This document shows, piece by piece, positions 26,998 to 36,303 of a DNA stretch of 49,537 nt. Under the pieces are notes generated by a model. It was not told the DNA's origin and made no database searches. It was given only the letters and a program-made list of their open reading frames with translations. Both the position numbers and the translations under genes were made by a program. This stretch comes from Bacteroidota bacterium. GTDB lineage: Bacteria > Bacteroidota > Bacteroidia > Chitinophagales > Chitinophagaceae. The stretch is taken from positions 1 to 49,537 of the forward strand of contig JAPLEO010000101.1 in NCBI GenBank assembly GCA_026391125.1, given 5' to 3'. Position 1 is the stretch's first letter. Each line of letters starts with the position of its first letter.

Positions 26998-27990
26998 ATG
27001 AAAGCGATCATACCCGTTGCCGGTGCCGGAACCAAATTGCGTCCACACACATATACGCAGCCCAAGGCCCTCATTCCAATTGCGGGAAAAACCATCCTTA
27101 GTTTTATTGTAGACCAATTACATGAAGCAGGAATTCAAGAATTTATTTTCATTGTAGGATACTTGGGTGAAAAGATTCAGGATTATGTGATTGAAAACTA
27201 TCCCCAGCTTAAGACACATTTTGTATATCAAAATGAACGTCACGGATTAGGACACGCCATTGAACTTACCAAAGAAATAGTTGGAAATGAAGAAGTGTTT
27301 GTCGTACTCGGAGATACCATCTGCGAATATGATGTGAAAGAAGTTTTGAATAGTCCGTATAGTATGTTGGGAATTAAAAAAGTGGATGATCCCCGAGAAT
27401 TTGGAGTGGCTTCAGTTGGAGAAGATGGCTTTATTGAAAACCTAGTTGAGAAGCCAGCAATTCCCAAAAGCAATATGGCATTGGTTGGTTTATATAAAAT
27501 CAAAGAGACACATTTTCTTTTTGAATGTTTGCACACTTTGTTTTTGAAAAACGAAAAATCGAATGGTGAATATAATTTAACCGATGCATTAGATTGTATG
27601 GTTAAAAAAGGTGCCAAATTCCAATCATTTAAAGTAAAGAGTTGGTTTGATTGTGGTAAGAAAGAAACTTTACTAGAAAGCAATGCCACACTACTTAAAA
27701 AATTCGGCGGAAATACCGATTTCAACCACGGATATTTAAATACAATCATCATTCCTCCCGTTAGTATTGCAGCAGGTTGCGATATTTCAAATTCTATTAT
27801 AGGCCCTCACGTTGCTATTGGTGCAAGCACTTCCATCAAGCATAGCATTGTAAGAGAAAGTATTATCGGTTCTTTTACCAATCTATATGAAGTGGTCCTT
27901 GATAATTCTTTAATTGGAAGTGATGCTTCTGTAAGAGGACTGAGCAGAAGCCTAAATATTGGGGATAATACCGAGATTGATTTCGGATAG
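26998..27990 (+). CDS. Sugar-phosphate nucleotidyltransferase with left-handed beta-helix
   Basis: The 330-residue protein starts with the nucleotidyltransferase signature (PVAGAGTKLRPHTYTQPKAL, then PIAGKTIL) and has the metal-binding LGDTICEYD. From about residue 255 it carries hexapeptide-like repeats (NSIIGPHVAIGAS, HSIVRESIIGS, NSLIGSDASV) that form a left-handed beta-helix. It resembles glucose-1-phosphate thymidylyltransferases with a C-terminal repeat domain and mannose-1-phosphate guanylyltransferases. The exact sugar and nucleotide cannot be fixed. It has no close operon partner; a repeat (27991-28094) follows its stop. Confidence 0.85.
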   Translation: MKAIIPVAGAGTKLRPHTYTQPKALIPIAGKTILSFIVDQLHEAGIQEFIFIVGYLGEKIQDYVIENYPQLKTHFVYQNERHGLGHAIELTKEIVGNEEVFVVLGDTICEYDVKEVLNSPYSMLGIKKVDDPREFGVASVGEDGFIENLVEKPAIPKSNMALVGLYKIKETHFLFECLHTLFLKNEKSNGEYNLTDALDCMVKKGAKFQSFKVKSWFDCGKKETLLESNATLLKKFGGNTDFNHGYLNTIIIPPVSIAAGCDISNSIIGPHVAIGASTSIKHSIVRESIIGSFTNLYEVVLDNSLIGSDASVRGLSRSLNIGDNTEIDFG

Positions 27991-28094
27991 GAAAGAAAGT
28001 GAAGAGATAAAAGTGAAGAGTGAAGAGTGGAGCAACACTCGGTTATGCTACCAACATTTTTAGAAATCTGTCAACTCAAGCTTTCAAGCCGGGG
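27991..28094 (+). repeat. Composite dispersed repeat, copy B: purine tract plus 67-bp unit
   Basis: A GTGAAGAG-type tract begins directly after the nucleotidyltransferase stop codon and leads into the 67-bp unit at 28028-28094. The unit keeps CTTTCAAGCCGGGG, but the left hairpin arm has decayed to ACTCAAG. The same order and spacing are seen at 20146-20239. Confidence 0.75.
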
Positions 28095-28136
28095 AATTAA
28101 TATCGTTTTATAACTTAACTTTAAAAAAAAGTTATT

Positions 28137-29441
28137 ATGAAACGATTGCTGCCGATTTATTTTCTGCTTTTATTTTTTTGTATGAGTGGAACACCCGATC
28201 CAAATAAGCCTGCATCATTCATTGTAGTGCGTGGGAATCAATTCTATAAAAACAACCAGCCCTATACTTTTTTGGGTACCAATTTCTGGTATGGTATGAA
28301 CCTTGGCTCAAAAGGTGCTGGAGGAAACAGGAAAAGATTAATCAGAGAACTCGATAGATTAGCAGCACTAGGTGTAAAAAATCTTAGAGTGGTTGCGGGA
28401 AGTGAAGGACCAGATACAGAACCTTATCGCATGCTTCCATCTTTACAAACAGCTCCTGGAAAATATAATCAAGATGTGTTGGAGGGACTCGACTTTTTAT
28501 TGGCAGAAATGTCTAAAAGAGATATGGTTGCAGTGATGTGTATGAACGATTTTTGGAATTGGTCGGGTGGCATGGGTCAGTATTTAGTTTGGGCAGGTGC
28601 TGCGAACAGTATTCCATATCCACCACCAAATCCTGGTGGAGACTGGTGGACTTACCAAACCTTTGCTGCACAGTTTTATAGCAATCAAAAAGCGGTTGCG
28701 ATGTTTAATGATCACTTACGTTTTATCATCAATAGAAAAAACAGTATTACTGGAAAATTATACAAAGAAGATCCTACTATTTTTTCTTGGGAATTAGGTA
28801 ATGAACCAAGAGGTGTGAATAATCAACAAGACTTTTTAAATTGGGTTGATCAAACAGCCGGCCTGATCAAATCACTAGATCAAAACCACCTTGTTACTAC
28901 AGGTAGTGAAGGCAATACATCAAGTCCTACGAGTGGAACTGATATCGTGAAAGATCATTTGAGTAAAAACATCGACTACGCTACCATTCATATCTGGGTT
29001 CAAAACTGGGGATTTTATGATCCAGCAAAACCTACCACTACTTATCAACCTGCACTGGATTATGCATTGAATTATTTGAACAATCATTTGCAACAAGCTG
29101 CACAATTAAACAAGCCCGTAGTGTTAGAGGAATTTGGTATTTCTCGCGATGGTAATAATCATGCAGAAGGTACACCGGTATCGGTAAGAGATAAATACTA
29201 TGCAGCCCTTTTTGCAGCAGTAGCTACTGAATCTAAAAAACCGAAAAGTGCATTAGCCGGGGTTAATTTTTGGGCTTGGGCTGGAGAAGGAAGACCAAGA
29301 GTGCCAGAAGGACTTTGGAAATTGGGTGATAATTTCATTGGCGATCCACCACATGAATCACAGGGTTGGTATTCTGTGTACGATACAGATAATAGCACAA
29401 AAGAAGTCATAAAAAAATATGCTACCCTCATTAATAAATAA
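28137..29441 (+). CDS. Secreted GH5-type glycoside hydrolase (probable beta-mannanase)
   Basis: The 434-residue protein has a signal peptide (about residues 1-18), then a TIM-barrel glycosidase of family 5. Catalytic residues are Glu223 as acid/base in SWELGNEPRG and Glu332 as nucleophile in VVLEEFGISRDG. The aromatic residues around GTNFWYG, NDFWNWSGG and FWAWAGEG suit a polysaccharide cleft. The layout resembles endo-beta-1,4-mannanases of subfamily 7; the substrate is not proven. No SusC/D pair or other CAZyme adjoins it. The last 23 bp overlap the start of the downstream gene in another frame. Confidence 0.88.
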   Translation: MKRLLPIYFLLLFFCMSGTPDPNKPASFIVVRGNQFYKNNQPYTFLGTNFWYGMNLGSKGAGGNRKRLIRELDRLAALGVKNLRVVAGSEGPDTEPYRMLPSLQTAPGKYNQDVLEGLDFLLAEMSKRDMVAVMCMNDFWNWSGGMGQYLVWAGAANSIPYPPPNPGGDWWTYQTFAAQFYSNQKAVAMFNDHLRFIINRKNSITGKLYKEDPTIFSWELGNEPRGVNNQQDFLNWVDQTAGLIKSLDQNHLVTTGSEGNTSSPTSGTDIVKDHLSKNIDYATIHIWVQNWGFYDPAKPTTTYQPALDYALNYLNNHLQQAAQLNKPVVLEEFGISRDGNNHAEGTPVSVRDKYYAALFAAVATESKKPKSALAGVNFWAWAGEGRPRVPEGLWKLGDNFIGDPPHESQGWYSVYDTDNSTKEVIKKYATLINK

Positions 29442-30369
29442 TCGGATCACTCAATTATTTAAGATTGAGTTTCCCATCATTCAAGCCGGTATGATTTGGG
29501 CTAGTGGCTGGCGTTTAGCTAGCGCTGTATCAAATGCCGGGGGGCTTGGAATTATTGGAGCAGGAAGTATGTACCCCGATGTGTTAAGAGAACATATTCG
29601 AAAAACAAAAGCCGCCACAACAAAACCTTTTGCTGTTAACCTTCCATTGTTGTATCCAAATATTCAAGAGCATATTCAAATAATTCTTGAAGAAAAAGTT
29701 CCGATAGTTTTTATAAGTGCGGGGAATCCCAAAACATATACTTCTCTTTTTAAAGATGCAGGCATCATTGTGGTACATGTGGTAAGCAGTAGTTTTTTTG
29801 CACAAAAAACAGAAGCTGCTGGTTGTGATGCAGTAGTTGCAGAAGGCTTTGAAGCGGGCGGACATAATGGGCGAGAAGAAACTACTACAATGGTACTGAT
29901 CCCTGCTGTGAGGTCTGTAATAAAAATACCATTGATCGCTGCTGGTGGAATAGCTACTGGCCGTCAAATGCTTGCTGCGATGGTGTTAGGTGCCGATGCG
30001 GTGCAAATAGGAAGTCGGTTTGTTTGTAGTGAAGAAGCCTCTTCACATCATTCCTTTAAAGAAGCAATTGTTAATTCCAAAGAAGGCGATACACAATTGA
30101 GTTTAAAAAAATTAGTGCCGGTAAGGTTACTCAAAAACAGTTTTTCAGAGTCTATTCAATTAGCCGAAAAAAATGGCGCAAGTGCAGAAGAATTAGAAAC
30201 CATGTTAGGAAGAGCACGTGCAAAAAAAGGAATGTTTGAAGGCGATATGCAAGAAGGTGAATTGGAAATCGGACAAGTCTCGGCCATCATCCATGAAATA
30301 AAACCTGCGGCAGAAATTGTTGCAGAAATTTGGAAAGATTTTTCTGCCGCAGTTGACCATCCCTTTTAA
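29419..30369 (+). CDS. Nitronate monooxygenase-like FMN protein
   Basis: The 316-residue TIM-barrel flavoprotein is of the 2-nitropropane dioxygenase family. Segments include FPIIQAGMIWASG, NAGGLGIIGAG, VVAEGFEAGGHNG and LIAAGGIATGRQM-ALGADAVQIGSRF. The start lies 23 bp inside the glycosidase gene. The next Met (residue 25) would cut into the conserved FPIIQAGM, so the overlap is real and translation is probably coupled. Many family members are not true nitronate oxidases, so the substrate is open. The stop codon directly abuts the stop of the convergent SDR gene at 30370. Confidence 0.88.
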   Translation: MLPSLINNRITQLFKIEFPIIQAGMIWASGWRLASAVSNAGGLGIIGAGSMYPDVLREHIRKTKAATTKPFAVNLPLLYPNIQEHIQIILEEKVPIVFISAGNPKTYTSLFKDAGIIVVHVVSSSFFAQKTEAAGCDAVVAEGFEAGGHNGREETTTMVLIPAVRSVIKIPLIAAGGIATGRQMLAAMVLGADAVQIGSRFVCSEEASSHHSFKEAIVNSKEGDTQLSLKKLVPVRLLKNSFSESIQLAEKNGASAEELETMLGRARAKKGMFEGDMQEGELEIGQVSAIIHEIKPAAEIVAEIWKDFSAAVDHPF

Positions 30370-31125
30370 TTATTTGTGCAAATAGAACGAGTTTGCTTGT
30401 GCCAAACAGGTTACTACTAATTCGTTGATACAAACATGCGCTGGTAGGCAAGCGTTGTAATAAATAATATCTGCTACATCACTTGCTTGTAAAGCTTGAT
30501 AGCCATCATACACAAGTCCTGCCTTGCTTTCATCTCCTTTAAATCGAACCAAAGAAAATTCAGTTTCAGCAGCACCAGGATGAACTACTGTTACTTTTAT
30601 TTTATAGGGTAACAAATCAATACGCATTGCTTTACTCAATGCAGCTACCGCATGCTTGCTTGCACAATAAGCATTGCCCTCTTTATAAACTTCAACACCA
30701 GCAGTAGAACCTATATTTATGATATGACCTTTTTTTCTTTCAGTTAAATAAGGAAGTACCGCTTTAGTCACATACATCACTCCTTTTACGTTTGTATCGA
30801 TCATCGTTTCCCAATCGGTTAGATTAGCCATTTCAAAACTATCTCTTCCAAGTGCTAATCCAGCGTTGTTAACTAATACATCAATCGATTGCCATTGTTC
30901 TGGTAAATTTCCGAGAGCATTAAAAACGGCCTCTTTGTTTTGTACATCAAAAACCAAGGGCAGCACTTCTATCCCATAAGTTGTTTTAAGTGAAACGGCT
31001 AATTGTTCAATTTTTTCTTTTCTTCTTCCAGTAATGATACAGTTCCATTTTTCCGAAGCAAATTTTTCGGCAATGGCTTTGCCAAACCCTGAACTGGCTC
31101 CGGTAACTAAGATGGTCTTTTGCAT
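30370..31125 (-). CDS. Short-chain dehydrogenase/reductase
   Basis: The 251-residue NAD(P)-dependent oxidoreductase has the cofactor motif TGASSGFG near the N-terminus, NNAG, the catalytic Ser in NIGSTAG and Tyr-x-x-x-Lys in YCASKHAVA. It resembles the YdfG/serine 3-dehydrogenase-like subgroup; the substrate is unknown. The frame is open up to a TTG at 31158, but the start is placed at the ATG at 31125 (MQKTILVTG), because a perfect -7 box lies between the two positions. Confidence 0.9.
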   Translation of the reverse strand: MQKTILVTGASSGFGKAIAEKFASEKWNCIITGRRKEKIEQLAVSLKTTYGIEVLPLVFDVQNKEAVFNALGNLPEQWQSIDVLVNNAGLALGRDSFEMANLTDWETMIDTNVKGVMYVTKAVLPYLTERKKGHIINIGSTAGVEVYKEGNAYCASKHAVAALSKAMRIDLLPYKIKVTVVHPGAAETEFSLVRFKGDESKAGLVYDGYQALQASDVADIIYYNACLPAHVCINELVVTCLAQANSFYLHK

Positions 31126-31147
31126 AGAAACTTTAATGGGTGAAAAC

Positions 31148-31155
31148 CAAAGATA
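31148..31155 (-). promoter_or_regulatory. -7 promoter box of the SDR gene
   Basis: TATCTTTG on the - strand, 22 bp before the ATG at 31125. It decides against the upstream TTG start. Confidence 0.45.
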
Positions 31156-31184
31156 CAAACAATGCTATTTTAATCAGGGATCGA

Positions 31185-33626
31185 TTAACGAATCAATACA
31201 GCAGTACCTTTTCTAGTAATTTTATTGCCTAAATAATCTTTTCCTTCTGTTACAAATACATAAGCTCCTGAAGGTTGTGCAGCGCCATTCCAAGTGCCAT
31301 CCCATCCTTTCCCAACCTCGTTGGTAAAGTATACTTGTTGCCCCCATCTATTATAAACGCTGAAATAAAATTGGTTTGTAATACCTACAGCAGTTGGTCT
31401 TAAAAGATCATTCTTTCCATCTGCATTAGGTGTAAAACCAGTAGGTACAAAAATATCAGGTCCATTTCTGTTGATCGTAACTAAAATATTATCCGAAGCT
31501 GAACAGCCTATCGAATCAATGATTGAGACAGTATATTTGATATGATCCTGATTGCCATCTAAAATAGCTATTGGATTTGCAGCATTAGCACTATTCAAAC
31601 CAGTTGATGGGGTCCATTGATAATCAATTCTTCTTTCATCTGAAACAATAGTAGAGAGTTGTAGTGGTTGATTAATTAATACAGTAGTATCTCTGCCAGC
31701 ATTGATAGTAAGTGATGCCCGAACATCTACATGAATGGTATCGTACAAGAAATTAGGGCAACCAGCATTTGATATTCGAATAATATAATCTGTTTTTTTA
31801 GTAGGCGCGGCTTTCGCATTAATGATAAATGGTGTGCCACTAATAATTCCTGATCCACCATTGTATAAGGCACTTGGATTTGACCAACTGTAGGTAGTAC
31901 CTGTTTGAATATTTGCATTGATAAATGCTGCAGTACCAAAACAGATAATGGTGTCTTTCGGATAGATTGATGCTTTAGGAAATTGAACATTATAGATTCC
32001 AATAGTCACTTTATTACTAGTATCCGACGGACAACCAGTATTCGCCACAATTGCTCTAAAATATGTTTTGCCATTGATGTTGCTGATACTTTGAATAGTG
32101 TCTGTATTGGATGGAGAAACATTGTTCCAATTAATTTGATCAGTAGATTTTTGCCAGTTAAATACTGTTCCTCTAGAGCCATTTAGGGTAAGTCCATTTG
32201 CCATGGTTTGCCCAAGGCATACTTGTACATTATCCGGACTAATAGTGCCCGCAGTAGGCTTATTATTGAGAGTTATGATTACTGCATTCGAACTGTCAAC
32301 CCTACACGACCCTCCATTTTGCACAACTGCCCTAAAAAGGGTGCTTTTACTAAGATTTTTTACAGTAATATTTTTAGAGGTATCATAGATGTTTGTCCAG
32401 TTTAATCCTCTGTCGGTACTGGAGATCCAATTTAAAACACTGCCTCTGTTGCCAGATAACGACAATGGGAAACTTTGATTAGGTATCAATCCATAGCAAA
32501 CCACGGAGTCGCCTTTCACTGTACCTGCTACTGTTGGTGGCAAGATCACCACATTGATATTTGCTTTTAGATCCGCACATGAGTTAACTGCTCTTGCAAC
32601 AATCGTACCCGGGTTGGCATCTGGTATTACGGTAATAGTATTCGCAGAATCTTTAACTGTTTGCCATCCATTAGGAATAGTCCATGTATAGGATGCACCA
32701 GTTAATTCCGGAATGGCATAAGTTAATGTGCCGTTTGTACAAGCTTTGGTAGTTCCTGCAATTTCTAATCCCTGGCAAACATTTTTCAAAGCAACATAAG
32801 CGTAGGCAAAATGCCCAGAAGGAACACAGTTATCTGACTGAAAAGTGAGCGTAACATCTTGTCCCCGATATTTTGCTAAATCAAAGATCACTTCCCGCCA
32901 TGCTTTAGTCCAAACACGATATGGATTTTCGTTTCTATTGCCATTATCGTTTGGTGAGGGAGTGGAACTTTGTGAAAACCCTTCTTGAAGTGCAGCCTGT
33001 TGGTCTAATATATAAGTTGAGCCACTAGGTTGTGTTGGCAGAAGGTAATTTGCATTCGCACAATCAATCGTTCCAGAATTAGTAGTCAGTGTAGCAGTGA
33101 ACATTGGTACCTGATCATTTTCATGCGGCGCACTTTCTAAAACCATGGCATAGGCATAGGTAACCACATAGGGATCAGTTACTAAACCATTAGGTACGTG
33201 TATGGTATAGCCAATTCCCCTGAAAAGTCCCCCATTTGTAGTGTTTCTGGTTTGATCTGTATTAAGTGAAGAAGATCCAACCTTCACTGAATAAGAATAA
33301 GCATAGCCATTTATAAAAGGAATAGTTTCAAAAAAACCAAAAGGATCTAATGTATTGTTGGTAATTACTTCAATACCTCTATTCTGTAAACTATATTCAG
33401 TAATCGAAGTAGCCCCTAAAGTTCCAGTTGGGGCTGGGGCGCTAGAATCATACCTGATCTGATCGGCATGAGTCCTTGATGTATTCTTTGAAAACAATCC
33501 TGTATAAGCAAACCAATGGGTGAGTGTACCGTCGGAATTGTCGATATTAACCGGACATGTTTGTCCCTGCCCCATTAACTGTGAAAAGCACAAAAGAAAA
33601 ATAAAAGACAATCCGTTTTTCATCAA
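31185..33626 (-). CDS. Secreted T9SS cargo protein with type B C-terminal domain
   Basis: The 813-residue protein has a signal peptide (about 1-19, SQLMGQGQ), an N-terminal region of about 270 residues of unknown fold, then a run of Ig-like/PKD-like repeats. Two repeats contain parallel GNRGSVLNWISSTD and GSRGTVFNWQKSTD segments. The last 95 residues are the gliding-motility type B C-terminal domain (IFVPTGFTPNADGKNDLLRP, FSVYNRWGQQVYFT, WDGTWNGAAQPSGAYVFV). This domain directs type IX secretion across the outer membrane. A surface adhesin-like role is an inference. An 195-bp gap to the next gene holds only a 6-1-6 palindrome at 33728-33740. Confidence 0.9.
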   Translation of the reverse strand: MMKNGLSFIFLLCFSQLMGQGQTCPVNIDNSDGTLTHWFAYTGLFSKNTSRTHADQIRYDSSAPAPTGTLGATSITEYSLQNRGIEVITNNTLDPFGFFETIPFINGYAYSYSVKVGSSSLNTDQTRNTTNGGLFRGIGYTIHVPNGLVTDPYVVTYAYAMVLESAPHENDQVPMFTATLTTNSGTIDCANANYLLPTQPSGSTYILDQQAALQEGFSQSSTPSPNDNGNRNENPYRVWTKAWREVIFDLAKYRGQDVTLTFQSDNCVPSGHFAYAYVALKNVCQGLEIAGTTKACTNGTLTYAIPELTGASYTWTIPNGWQTVKDSANTITVIPDANPGTIVARAVNSCADLKANINVVILPPTVAGTVKGDSVVCYGLIPNQSFPLSLSGNRGSVLNWISSTDRGLNWTNIYDTSKNITVKNLSKSTLFRAVVQNGGSCRVDSSNAVIITLNNKPTAGTISPDNVQVCLGQTMANGLTLNGSRGTVFNWQKSTDQINWNNVSPSNTDTIQSISNINGKTYFRAIVANTGCPSDTSNKVTIGIYNVQFPKASIYPKDTIICFGTAAFINANIQTGTTYSWSNPSALYNGGSGIISGTPFIINAKAAPTKKTDYIIRISNAGCPNFLYDTIHVDVRASLTINAGRDTTVLINQPLQLSTIVSDERRIDYQWTPSTGLNSANAANPIAILDGNQDHIKYTVSIIDSIGCSASDNILVTINRNGPDIFVPTGFTPNADGKNDLLRPTAVGITNQFYFSVYNRWGQQVYFTNEVGKGWDGTWNGAAQPSGAYVFVTEGKDYLGNKITRKGTAVLIR

Positions 33627-33821
33627 TTAATATTTAAAGCAACCAATTTCTAATCAGAATTAACATGTAGGAGGCTTTGTCCAATATTGAAAGTACAAAT
33701 TGTTCCTAATGAATGGCTTAATTACAGCATGTTTAACATGTTTGCAACAGCTAATTCATAGATAGGAAATCTAGTGATATTGCAGCCTGAAGTTCTAAGT
33801 AATTATCAGCTAAACCTTTGA

Positions 33822-34628
33822 TTATAAGTTAATAAAATCAAGCAGGAACTGGTTTACTTGCGTTGTTGCTTCCCACATACCCATATGTCCTACGCCTTCC
33901 AAAATGTGTACCATTGGATGGGTAGGCAAACTGATTTGTGGTAAAAGATCATTCAGGGGTGCCGCCACGTCTTCCGTTCCAAATACGAAAAGAATAGGTT
34001 GTGGGTTGCTTTTTAAAACCGATGTCCTGTCTGGTCGGTTCATCATGGCTCGGTAATATTGTTGGCAGGCGGGGGTGCTAAAATGTTGGGATGCGTCTAT
34101 CAACAGGGCAACCATTTCTGGATGTTCCGATTTGAATTTTTGGGAAAATAAATTCGGGATCGTGTTTTTTAAAAAAGGTGCAGCCCCATAGTTTTCCATC
34201 AATTCAATTCCCTTCAATCTGGTCGCCTTTTTCTCTGTTGAGTCGGCAATAGCTGATGAATGCACCAATCCGAACCTCAAAAGCTTTTCTGCACATTTTT
34301 CTGCAAATGCCAGTGTTATATAGCCTCCCATGCTATGACCTAACATGATGCATTCTTTGATATTTTCTTCCTCCAAAATTGCTTCCAGAACAGCAGCGTA
34401 ATCAGCCATAGAAATAGGGTCATCGGAACTTTTATCAGTAATCATTTCCGACTTTCCAGATCCTGGCAAATCGGGAACCAATAACAAACAATGGTTCTGT
34501 AAGAATTCAATTTGTTTATCCCAGATCAAACTATCTTCTCCAAAACCGTGCACCAACATTACAGGGGTACCTGCACCTATTAAACGGTAGGCAATTTGAT
34601 GCGACTGGTATTTGATATTTTTTTGCAT
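33822..34628 (-). CDS. Alpha/beta hydrolase
   Basis: The 268-residue soluble hydrolase has HGFGEDSLIWD at the oxyanion site, the nucleophile elbow GHSMGGY, the acid region FGTEDVAAP and the late His in EGVGHMGMWE. It resembles esterases and BioH/MhpC-like enzymes; the substrate is unknown. No signal peptide is present. It starts 3 bp after the stop of lnt and is therefore co-transcribed with it. It is not close in sequence to the tandem hydrolases at 10533-12184. Confidence 0.88.
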   Translation of the reverse strand: MQKNIKYQSHQIAYRLIGAGTPVMLVHGFGEDSLIWDKQIEFLQNHCLLLVPDLPGSGKSEMITDKSSDDPISMADYAAVLEAILEEENIKECIMLGHSMGGYITLAFAEKCAEKLLRFGLVHSSAIADSTEKKATRLKGIELMENYGAAPFLKNTIPNLFSQKFKSEHPEMVALLIDASQHFSTPACQQYYRAMMNRPDRTSVLKSNPQPILFVFGTEDVAAPLNDLLPQISLPTHPMVHILEGVGHMGMWEATTQVNQFLLDFINL

Positions 34629-34631
34629 CTT

Positions 34632-36218
34632 TTAGAGAATGTTCTTTTGCTTGAGTACTAAAAATAAGTTCCAACCTATCAACATAACAGCTAGGAACGA
34701 CATTGCTTTATAGAGCAAATCGCCATAAATGGTATAAAATGTAAGATCTTCAAAATAGGGGATGGGGTACTTGAAACTAGCAGCTTGATCCCAAGGTTTT
34801 GTTTCTAAAATATTTCCTTTATCATCAATAACAGCAGATATACCGGTATTGGCAGATCTAGCAACCCATCTTCTATTTTCAATGGCACGTAAGCGGGCAT
34901 AGTCTAAATGTTGTTTATGACCGGGTGTATTTCCCCACCATCCATCATTGGTGAGAATGGTAAGAATATTGGCACCTTTTGCTACATAGGTTGATACATA
35001 TTCGCCATAAATACTTTCATAACAAATAATGGGTGCAATAAAATAGGGATTATTATCTGAATGAAATATAGAAGATGAATCAGACTTGCCATAACCTCCA
35101 GAACTTCCACCAAATTTTTCGAAAACGGGTCCCATGAATTTTAAAAATGTAGGAAGTGATTCTACCCCAGGAACTAATTTGCTTTTATTGTAAAATTGAA
35201 GTGGTTCATTGGCTTTGATCATGACAGCTGCATTGAATGCATCTACATATACGCCATCTTCTCTTTTACTTGCAGTTGGGGTAGCATCAATTCTGGAATA
35301 AGATTTAAGGGTTTCAATACCAGACACCAAACAAAGATTGGGATGTCGTTTTATAAAATCAAATACTGGTTGGTAATAAACATTGTTTCCAATATTATTT
35401 TGCCATTCAACAGCACTCATCGCAGTTTCAGGCCAGATTACTAGTTTGGTAGCAGTATCAATTTGCTTTTCAGAAAGGTTGATCAGAATGGAAATTTGTT
35501 TGGCAGTATTGGTTGCATCAAATTTTTGAAAAGGATCAATATTGGGTTGTACAATTACCACATTGTTTTGTGCAACGCTATTAAATGTATGCTTGAGTAA
35601 ATAAAACAAATTAAAAAATGAGAACAGCAATGGGAGTATCAATAAGCAAATAAATTTGATAAGGATTCTGCTTAATTGATCTTTTCTTCTGATCGACTGA
35701 ATGGTTTCAAACACCAAAATATTGCTGATCAAAACCCAAAGTGTACCACCACTAACTCCTGTGAATTCATACCATTGAATCCATTCTGGATGCGATGCAA
35801 AAACATTCCCAAGCGTTAGCCAAGGCCAACTCAATTGCCAGTTCAAATGGATGTATTCAAATGTCATCCAAAAACTGATCAATGCGAAATATCCAACTAG
35901 ATTTCCAGACCTTTTTTTCACAGCAAAAAATCCTATCCAAGGCAAACACATCAATAAGCTATTGGCAATGATGGCCGCAACACTTCCGATATCGGTTGAA
36001 TTCCAGATCCACCAAGTGGTGCTAGCATTCCAAATCAATATTGCAATAAAACTATGCCAGAAGAATCTTGTTTTTTTCTCAATCCCATCTGCAATAAAAA
36101 GGAGTGGAACAAATCCAAAAAATATCAGAAACGTCAAAGGCGATACAGGCCATGCTGCGAATAGAAGTATTCCTGAAAATATGCTTAAGCTAAGTAGAAT
36201 GATTTTTTTCAATGCCAA
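34632..36218 (-). CDS. lnt: Apolipoprotein N-acyltransferase
   Basis: The 528-residue inner-membrane enzyme adds the third acyl chain to lipoproteins. About seven membrane helices occupy the N-terminal 210 residues, and one closes the C-terminus. Between them lies the nitrilase-like domain with catalytic Glu in IWPETAMSA, Lys in NKSKLVPGVE and Cys in PIICYESIYGEY. The length is typical. It serves the many lipoproteins of this genome, for example the SusD-like protein. A terminator for the next gene upstream (guaB) lies in the gap before it, so it has its own promoter. Confidence 0.93.
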   Translation of the reverse strand: MALKKIILLSLSIFSGILLFAAWPVSPLTFLIFFGFVPLLFIADGIEKKTRFFWHSFIAILIWNASTTWWIWNSTDIGSVAAIIANSLLMCLPWIGFFAVKKRSGNLVGYFALISFWMTFEYIHLNWQLSWPWLTLGNVFASHPEWIQWYEFTGVSGGTLWVLISNILVFETIQSIRRKDQLSRILIKFICLLILPLLFSFFNLFYLLKHTFNSVAQNNVVIVQPNIDPFQKFDATNTAKQISILINLSEKQIDTATKLVIWPETAMSAVEWQNNIGNNVYYQPVFDFIKRHPNLCLVSGIETLKSYSRIDATPTASKREDGVYVDAFNAAVMIKANEPLQFYNKSKLVPGVESLPTFLKFMGPVFEKFGGSSGGYGKSDSSSIFHSDNNPYFIAPIICYESIYGEYVSTYVAKGANILTILTNDGWWGNTPGHKQHLDYARLRAIENRRWVARSANTGISAVIDDKGNILETKPWDQAASFKYPIPYFEDLTFYTIYGDLLYKAMSFLAVMLIGWNLFLVLKQKNIL

Positions 36219-36251
36219 AATTTAAGGGTTGTAAGTTCGGAATAAAAAACG

Positions 36252-36285
36252 AAAAAGGGATGCCCTTTGCAGAACATCCCTTTTT
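36252..36285 (-). terminator. Terminator of guaB
   Basis: AAAAAGGGATG (36252-36262) pairs with CATCCCTTTTT (36275-36285) around a 12-nt loop. On the - strand the stem is followed by a T run just after the guaB stop at 36304. Confidence 0.85.
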
Positions 36286-36303
36286 GTTAATATAAAAGAC
36301 CCA

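Noticed and set aside
31126..31158. TTG-initiated extension of the SDR gene
   Set aside because: The TATCTTTG box lies within it and the Rossmann motif begins normally after the ATG at 31125.
33728..33740. CATGTT-T-AACATG palindrome as an operator
   Set aside because: A single 13-bp palindrome with no adjacent regulator or promoter box; too little to call a binding site.
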